DNA of 64,000 nucleotides, taken from the NCBI GenBank assembly GCA_025738555.1, contig JAOVFP010000011.1, positions 310,001-374,000 of the forward strand, written 5' to 3'. The first letter of the stretch is position 1. Each line of letters begins with the position of its first letter. The translations under genes and the position numbers were made by a program. Source of the DNA: Cyathus striatus (Eukaryota > Basidiomycota > Agaricomycetes > Agaricales > Nidulariaceae). Shown here in pieces: positions 57,301-64,000 of this stretch. A model generated the notes under the pieces. That model did no database searches and was not told where the DNA came from. It saw only the letters and a list, made by a program, of their open reading frames with translations.

Positions 57301-58599
57301 TGACATCAGTTGGCGATTATGTGAGGAGCCGGATCGGAGGGACACGAACTTATCATAAGATTACTGGGGAGAACAAGATTATGATCCAACATTTTTGACA
57401 AGACCTCCAGTGACCGCTTAGTGCTGCAATGTTAATGTCAATTGTTTGCATAGTGTCATAGAGTGTTTTCCCTGTCTCGGGGTATCCGGTATTGTGAGTA
57501 TGTGAGGTGGGGGAGGAATCGGGAGGAAAAGACCATCAGGAATGGGAGGATGTGGTTATGGGTGTAGCAATGTTCACTAGGTTCGTGTTGTGGAAGAGAT
57601 ATGACATCAAAGATATATTGATCTATTAATTCACAAAGGTGGTTCAGAATTCCGAATCAGAGAGGGTTTCTTACTCACTTATTCATACTAGGTTAGTGAC
57701 ACAGATGAAGTCTGGGGGGGTGAGGTATGAGACGATGGTGGGGAGGGTGGTGGATGCACTTGTTGGTTCAGGTGCGAAGAGAGGGGGCGAGAATCGCGTC
57801 AATGTCACAGGAATTCAGAATGGCCTCCAGCCAATCAGGTTGAGATCTTATCCAAGATCCTCAAATTACCATATCCGGTGACCCAAACATCCCTAATACC
57901 CAACTACCTTAAAAGGTAGTGGGAATTTGTATTACGTAGTTACATCGATTACTAATACATTCGCCAGCCTCGCCACCTTTTGCCATTTTCTCACGCCAGG
58001 TTTTGCCCCGTACACTAATCGTCTCGCAGACGGCGGAAAGAAGCGGTGTCGAAGATGCCGATAAAGTGAAGGTGGAAGACTTTGAGCGGAAGGAGGACAT
58101 GTTGTGGACAAGCAGCATGCACTCAATAGAGTCCGGGTCAACAACAAGGGAGAGCTTGGAGGCATCCATCATGTAACATATAGGATGAATTGATCTACGT
58201 AAAAATTCAATACAGTATACAAAAAATACACTAAGCAGGAAGTTCAAGCGTTCGAGTAAAAATTCTAATACAGACTGCGACAGAGCGATACGAAACATAG
58301 TAAACAACAAAGCAACATTTCAAGTTGATACAGAAGTGACGAATCTACACATTGATAGAACTCTTCGAAAATCCTTTATCCTTCAGGTGCATCCTTCTAC
58401 ATCTTCAATACATACAGAAGATAAGACGCGAATATGAGCGAAGTGTGTGAATGAAAGAGAGACACCTCCTTGAAGGCATCTTGATAGCTTATGGTAGGTC
58501 ATAGTGATCAAAGTGCTCGCAGTAGGCCATAGTGGGTGGTGGTAGCTGTAGAGGTGGGGACTAGAAATACAACGCTAGCGCGAAGGCGCCTACGCAGCC

Positions 58600-59445
58600 A
58601 ATTCATCCCACATATCATAACCGTAATGCTCCCCTCGTAATCCCTAAAATACGGTCAATACACAACGAAGGGAGCGAGTAGGAAAGTAGGTGGTGGTCAA
58701 CAACATTCACTAAGAGGGATGGAGGAGTGCGTGGGGATGTATGACACAAGAAGCGGCTGAGTGAGCTAGGAAGGAATGTGCCAGGCAAGCGCACGACACT
58801 GTCTGCCCAGAGGACAGCCCACACCATGTAGCACAATGGTTCTCGAAGTATGGAAGTAGAGGTGGTGTTAATTGGAAACAGCGACAGCGAGTGTGGGAGG
58901 AGATGACAGTGGTTGGTGGACGTTGCAGTGAAGACATTGACAAACCTTTGTCGTTGGCTTGACGCAGGGGAGAACAAATGAGGGGGCTGGAAGGCGAAGT
59001 GCCGACGCCGTTATTGCCAACGGGACAGGTGTCGTCGTCGTCGAGAAGGAAGGAGGGAGAAAGAAAGAAGAGGCTAGAACGCGTGATGTTGTCATTGTCT
59101 TGACGATGGAAGGAGGAGGGCGGGAGGGATGAAGGAGGAAGAGGGAGGATGTCCACACCGTGCTTTCTAATGGACAAGACATCGCCATCGTGACGCAGGG
59201 GGGAGGAAGGGGTCTGAATGAAGCTGTTCTTGCCAGCAGCAAGGCTGTTGTCGCGACGCAGGGAAGGAGGGAGAAGGGCCTGTTGTAGGCGATACAAGTA
59301 GACATGATAAGCCGGTGGTGGTGGTGGGATGAGGCAGTGGACACGGCTAGAGTGCCATTGAAACGGGACAAGAGGACATGGGGAAATAGCGAGAAGGGAG
59401 GCAGTCGTTGTAGTTAGACCTCCATCTCCCGCCGCCCCCTTCAAT
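58600..59445. repeat. G/C-skewed degenerate tandem repeat (unit about 80-110 bp)
   Basis: On the minus strand a phrase like CGTCACGATGGCGATGTCTT ... CATTAGAAAGCACGGTG ... CTTCCTCC recurs about five times between 59250 and 58900 with much variation. Because the repeat lacks stops in two frames, long open frames appear (244 and 167 codons), rich in Ser, Pro and Leu. I treat these as by-products of the repeat and not as genes. Confidence 0.45.
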
Positions 59446-60128
59446 CCCCCAACTCACCTATGCCTCTACGTATCATCTCCTACCCTGATCCAGGACTGTA
59501 GTATTACTTATAGACTATAGTACACAATGTAACATTAAATTGTCCACTTATTGTAGATACAATATATATTACTATCAGTGTCTTCTAAGCACGTACTCAA
59601 GTAGCTCACTTGCATGTCTGCTCAGTCAAATTGCAGGTTAAGATAGGCATGCATATGTGACTTAAGAGCTAATGCAAAAACCATCGTCAGTTACGGATAC
59701 TTATACGGAGCTTGACCGATTCCTGCGCCAACTGGCCGCAATATGTTAAAGGTCCGACAGATCCTGCCGAGCGCTCCAAAAGGCGCGCGTGACGATACGA
59801 GCTCAAAGCAACAGTTTTGATGTGCATTGGTATCGTGGGAAGTCGTTCACGTAGCGCCATCAGCTCGTATCGTACCGCGTAACGTCAACTTTGAACACCC
59901 CTAATGACGGCAACGCATTACAGTGTCACAGTGCATTGAGGTCACAAAGTGTCACTAACAAGGCGTCGGCCAATCAGGTGGTCAGAAAGTGAGAACCCGA
60001 ACGCGATCCAGAAATTGTCTTTTTAGGAAGTCCAAACAACCCTATACTACCTTAAAAGGTCATCCATCTTGTGGCCGCGCACCGACCTAACTTGGACCGA
60101 ACCCTCGGGAAGAAATGACGGGAGTGCT

Positions 60129-61078
60129 TAACATGTAACGTACGTCGCTTCGCGACGCACGTTAAAGGGCAAGCTTGACGAATCCTAGTTTTTTTGTTAT
60201 TTCCTTTTTATACATAATAAGTTTACTTGTTAGATACTCATTCAGGAGTTGCTGACACTTGGATTGGCAGAAACCTCACTTGGATAAGAAATTTACTTTC
60301 ATATTTCCTGTTAGGAGACAGAAACCTTTTTATTGATTGCCTGTGCATTATTTTATTTATTTTACCTTCATTCTAATTATATTATCTTCATTATAATATT
60401 TTTCCTTTGTTTTACTAGCTGCAAATAGCTGTTACAGCATTTCCACAGTTATGCACTCATTTTAATAGTTTCCATTTTATTTTAATTATTCAACAGCGAG
60501 AAAATCAAGGGTAAATATATGGAAACACTTTATATGGGAGTTATGTATGTGGCAGTTACCTAATAAGTATCCAATAAGTAGCATTTGAAGTGGTTATGGA
60601 AAAGTATATAAAAGAATTTAAAGTAATTTGATATACAAGCTATTTAAATAAGCAGAGATATTTTAATGATGAGAATGTGTCTAATTTATGTGAGGTTTGA
60701 TACAGTAACATTTTGTGAAATTGTGTTCTGTGCACGGTGCACGACAACTTGGCGACAACTCGAAGAGAGGTAGGTGCTGACTAATGCACCGCGCATGCAC
60801 AGCCACTACGCATTTTGGGTCGCCAGAGTCGCTGACTAACGTTCCGTGCATGCACAGCCACTATGCATTTCGCGTCCCCAGAGCTGCTGACTAACGCACC
60901 GTGCATGCACAGCCACTACGCATTTTGGGTCCCCAGAGCTGCTGACTAACGTTCCGCGCATGCATAGCCACTATGCATTTTGGATCCCCAGAGCTGCTGA
61001 CTAAGAAATTCCGTGCATGCACAGCCACTATGCATTTTGGATCACTAACGCAAACAAATAGGGAGAGCAAGCTCTCCC
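60129..61078 (-). mobile_element. 950-bp non-autonomous Helitron derivative with a preserved empty site
   Basis: Minus-strand 5' end GGGAGAGCTTGCTCTCCC (hairpin, 8-bp stem) is followed by the 55-bp tandem repeat (61050-60775). The 3' end at 60129 has an 11-bp stem-loop (ACGTGCGTCGC GAA GCGACGTACGT). The inverted copy of the 5' sequence (GGGCAAGCTTG, plus strand 60166-60176) lies just inside that loop. The same locus without it is in copy 1: GGAGTGCT|AATAAAC at about 48276-48290. The insertion therefore went between T and A and made no duplication. No protein is encoded. The element at 15484-18094 is a longer relative. Confidence 0.8.
60775..61050. repeat. 55-bp tandem repeat of the Helitron derivative
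   Basis: About five units with GCATGCACAGCCACTA and GCTGCTGACTAA; same unit as at 17847-18060. CpG is better preserved here (GCACCGCGCATGC) than at 17.9 kb, so this copy looks younger. Confidence 0.85.
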
Positions 61079-61224
61079 AATAAACAATCCTTTTATCCAG
61101 AAATAACGATTCAGAATCATAAAGATCCTGTCCGTCCCTTTTGTCGCTAAACCCTATAATTACCTTCGGAACCTAAAAAGTAAGTACATACAATGTACAT
61201 GAATCGAAACTTTCCTATCATAAG

Positions 61225-62612
61225 TTATCTAATTCTAACAGGCGATAGACTACCTTCTTCTAAATCATCAATTCGTGATTTGGCCATAGAGGATACGCTA
61301 GCCCTCCTCTCCTTCAACACCTCAATCAGATCTCGCATCTTCTTCCTCTGCTCATGAAGCTCCTCCATCTGCTGCGATGTGAAGGCCCCATATGCAGCAA
61401 CGTCCTGATCCGTCTGCTCTTCCTTTTCCCGTGGAGGAATGACTAGGCCTACAGAATATTCCGGTACAGTCCCACTTTCCAATGATGCAGTTGGAGTCGT
61501 AGCCCATCTCCGTTCTTCAATCATTCTCTTTTCCTCAGGATTCAAGTTCGCCCTGCTGTGTGGATATCGTCCTGTATGATCTCCATTCTCTGACGAGTCA
61601 CTCGGAGTAGTGGCTCTGCTTCCACCTTCGAGCATGGCTTTCTCCTCGGGATTTATAACGCCTGCAACGTTTTCTCCGAAGGGGTTAAATGCTGTGCTGA
61701 TTGGGTCGACGGAAGATGTTTGTGTGCGGGTGATGCGTACAATGGGAGCATCGGAGCGTTTTTTCCACGTACGAATGCGTTTTTTGCAGAAGAGAAACAT
61801 AAGTAGAATGAGGAGGATAAGAATGGCTATAAAAGCTCCTATTGCTATGCCAGCAATTTTGCCTGATGTTAGTGATGGTCTCTTTTCTATGTCTTGTTGG
61901 CGTGTGGGAACGGGACTATTTGCAGTGCCGTTTGAAGCGGATGAAATTGGGGTTGTATTTGCTGGTGTAAGCATGGAACTCAGACTTTCCTGTGCCACAG
62001 AAGATGAAATTTCTGTCGATGTCGGTGTTGTGAATGTCGTTGTTACGGTGGTGATACTGCTGCTACTTGTCGTACTCGTAGGTGAACTACTTGTTGTCGA
62101 TGAAGCACCCGAACTATTCTGTGAAGATGATGATGGAGAAGAACTAGACGAATTTGATATCGATGTGAAACTTGAGGTTGCCGCGGTCCCACCGGATATA
62201 ACGGGGGTGGTAGTAGACTCAGTCCCCGCCTGGATGGTTAGGATAAACTGGTTTACGATATTTGGAATAGCAGTTCCATCTTGTAAAGCTTCGAATGTAA
62301 CGAAACTATAATAAACTTAGTCTCTGTTTTATATCCTTTGTTAAATTTCATACCTTGCAGTTGGGCTGGCCGGGACTACTATTTCAACTGAGTCGTCTTC
62401 ATGTAAAGTTGCAGTACAGGTTGTAAAACTAGCGTCTGAACCGGGTGTCGGCTTGATAGTTATTGTATGTCTAGGAATATAATGAATATTTATCTTTGAT
62501 AGATTCAGAATGGTTCCTACATTTTGCCTATATCACCCATCGTTTTATTCCAGGTAACAGTAACAGTTCCTCCTGGTGAAATTTTGCTTGGGTTTACGCC
62601 CAGGTTTATCAT
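61225..62612 (-). CDS. single-pass membrane protein with Ser/Thr stalk and coiled-coil tail (family member 4, intact)
   Basis: Exons (minus) 62612-62521, 62470-62354 and 62305-61225; introns of 50 and 48 nt, GT-AG; about 429 aa. It starts MINLGVNPSKISPGGTVTVT, the beta-type motif shared with members 1 and 3. Exon 2 adds a CxATL domain part. Then comes a long Ser/Thr stalk (probably O-mannosylated), the span KIAGIAIGAFIAILILLILL with FCKKRIRTWKKR after it, and a tail with FNPFGENVAG, two NPEEK repeats and the coiled coil TSQQMEELHEQRKKMRDLIE. No clear signal peptide is visible on the first exon; an upstream exon may be missing from the model. It is the duplicate of 48.4-49.8 kb and keeps the reading frame there lost. 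A wall-sensor-like role is a guess from the layout only. Confidence 0.75.
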
Positions 62613-63850
62613 CTGTGATATGGTAGTAATGTACGTTGAATGAAGTAGTCTGCTAACGTCCGTTCATCCTTAGCATCTGATCATTCATTCAAAATCATGT
62701 ACACCATCCTCACCGTAATCAAGTAAGCTAAACTCCGACTCGTGAGGTTCCTTGGTATATCTCTTCTTCGAGGATTAGACGGTAATAGGGTAGAAGGGTA
62801 GGATATAAAGTGCCAAGGGGGAGAGAGATGGATGGGAGCGGGGGTGGATATAAGAATCGAAAGCAATGCGCGGCATATACAACAGCTATATCTATTCATA
62901 TCCTTCTATCTTTGTTGCTTGATGAAGATATACAGGGTGGTACCAATTGTATGGTCAACATCGTTGAGCGAGATAAGTGATCTTATATGATAAGATGCTG
63001 AAGTTTTGGGAATGCACAGTACGAAGATTAGTACTACCTTTCGCGAGGAACAGAATGATATTTAACGAAATCTGTTCAAGCACTCTCATAACAGTCTGTA
63101 GATGTAGTAAAAGTGCAGGCAAGGCAACGATAACTGCACAGATGTAACGTTTCCATGGTGTTTCCCAGGAACTGCTTGAATCGAGGTTTAATTGACATTT
63201 TCGTCCTTCACAAGGCGATGCATGTCAGTGATGTATCATGAAATCAGAAAGGAAGCGATACGAAGATACATACACTGTGTAAAATGTGATGAGTCCCATC
63301 GACACAGACGTCGAACATCAAGAACATCGTTCGATGCACAGCACTTGAGCCTTGAGCTCAGTGTATGCCACTGTATATTAGCCCCATAGCGGCCCGTGGG
63401 CGCCGGCGCGGATTTAAGTAGAAGCCGAAGCCAAACAAATAGAGAAAACACGCACGCTCTTCTGCTCACTCCCGGCTCACTGTTCCAACACTCTTCACTG
63501 TCTTTCCAAGGGTTTGAAACTTAGATTCCAATATTTTGCATTAGTATGGATATGCGTAAAGGCTTTATTCCAACGCAGCTCTAACTAATTTACTCGATAT
63601 TAATGCATGGCACAGGTCTAATTAAGGAATAAAGCCGATTACTTAATAGTAGGCTATGGCAGATAGCGCAGAACAAGATTTGCCAAAGTTTGATCTAATC
63701 AGCAGTCTTCATTATATATTTGATTGACATAATTCGGAAAGTACAGACAGAGATGATTGTCTATGGTGGTCATGAATGCTGTTGAAACGTCGATCGACTT
63801 TTAGTGATTGACACTGGCGGGCACAGTCTCAAACGGGCTTACAAGAATTC
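62613..63850. other. duplicated 5' flank of the membrane-protein gene
   Basis: Matches 49.8-51.72 kb apart from the copy-1 insertion. The window's last 150 bp (63851-64000) are unmatched and contain an A9 run near 63930; nothing was recognised there. Confidence 0.6.
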
Positions 63851-64000
63851 CAGTTGAGGCTGATTTCATTTGAGTGAAATCAAGTGACATTCGAGTTGCG
63901 ATCGAGTGACAATCTAAGATTCGAGTAACGAAAAAAAAATTGAGTATGTAGTGATGCATTTTTAATACATTCTTGTACTCTACATATCTCCCCTCTGTCC

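Larger units (their letters stand above)
53395..60128. other. about 6.7 kb of DNA inserted into duplication copy 2
   Basis: Absent from the equivalent point of copy 1 (about 48.23 kb). It is composite. A motif GGCCGGCAAGCGGCAAGGCCCACCACC at 53393 recurs in direct orientation as GGGCTGACAAGCGGCAAAGCCCACTACC at 55096. A hAT-type zinc-finger fragment is at 53.68 kb and an acidic coding fragment at 54.2 kb. Nothing I can name occupies 55.1-57.8 kb. GGCCAATCAGGT and CTACCTTAAAAGGT recur at 57.83-57.92 and 59.97-60.06 kb, bracketing a G/C-rich repeat region. Boundaries of the individual parts are not resolved. Confidence 0.6.
51800..63850. repeat. segmental tandem duplication, copy 2, enlarged by insertions
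   Basis: Directly follows copy 1. It begins inside desaturase exon 4 (GATTAAGTGCCTTCCGAG at about 51811). It is interrupted by a block of about 6.7 kb (53395-60128) and by a 950-bp Helitron derivative (60129-61078) before the match resumes at AATAAACAATCC (61079). It ends in sequence matching 51.72 kb. Confidence 0.85.

Noticed and set aside
58710..59444. 244-codon minus-strand ORF and an overlapping 167-codon ORF
   Set aside because: Both come from a degenerate G/C-skewed tandem repeat that happens to lack stops in two frames. Composition is Ser/Pro/Leu only, and no domain or splice signals fit.

Overview
This is a gene-poor, transposon-rich piece of a filamentous fungal nuclear genome, most probably a basidiomycete of the Agaricomycetes. 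The evidence is short introns (about 50-70 nt) with GT-AG (once GC-AG) borders, tRNA-Lys genes with tiny introns, a many-exon delta-12-type fatty acid desaturase, and several small genes of types I associate with mushroom genomes. Only about eight loci look like real host genes. Most of the rest is layered mobile DNA, much of it carrying C-to-T/G-to-A changes, often at former CpG sites.

Layout. 0-1.35 kb: decayed 3' part of an integrase-core-like element gene. 1.97-3.35 kb: a non-autonomous DNA element with 17-bp inverted ends and an exact 8-bp target duplication. 4.38-6.14 kb: an intact three-exon C2H2 zinc-finger gene. 7.04-9.28 kb: a hAT-like element full of GTAC-type motifs, with a TA-flanked mariner-type MITE nested inside. 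11.87-21.96 kb: a tRNA-Lys gene split by a 9,980-bp hAT-type insertion with an 8-bp target duplication. Inside that insertion lie a Helitron derivative (15.48-18.09 kb) with the N-terminal part of a Helitron protein, and a field of large palindromic blocks (18.1-21.9 kb). 22.2-26.1 kb: a coding remnant beside another element, inverted repeats, and a 647-bp near-perfect foldback that caps a second zinc-finger gene (26.05-26.74 kb). 27.6 kb: a second interrupted tRNA-Lys relic. 28.4-29.2 kb: a 270-aa orphan ORF. 34.05 and 40.54 kb: two intact intron-bearing tRNA-Lys genes (UUU and CUU anticodons). Between them are a broken inverted duplicate of the 4.4-kb zinc-finger gene and a 71-bp-unit minisatellite that separates it from its upstream region.

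41.4-63.9 kb is the real gene neighbourhood: two related single-pass membrane proteins, a type II membrane protein with a duplicated cysteine motif (five exons), the 14-exon desaturase with 8-nt and 14-nt microexons, and a third membrane protein of the same family. The segment from the desaturase 5' half through that last gene was then duplicated in tandem (about 46.63-51.77 against 51.80-63.85 kb). In the second copy the desaturase is only a fragment, while the membrane-protein gene is intact. In the first copy that gene has a one-base deletion. The second copy also took in about 7.7 kb of foreign DNA, including a 950-bp Helitron derivative whose empty site survives in copy one. That pair gives a clean before/after comparison of the insertion.

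I see no biosynthetic operon-like system or virus. The biology here is genome remodelling: nested elements, use of tRNA-Lys genes as landing sites, tandem duplication, and divergence of a membrane-protein family.
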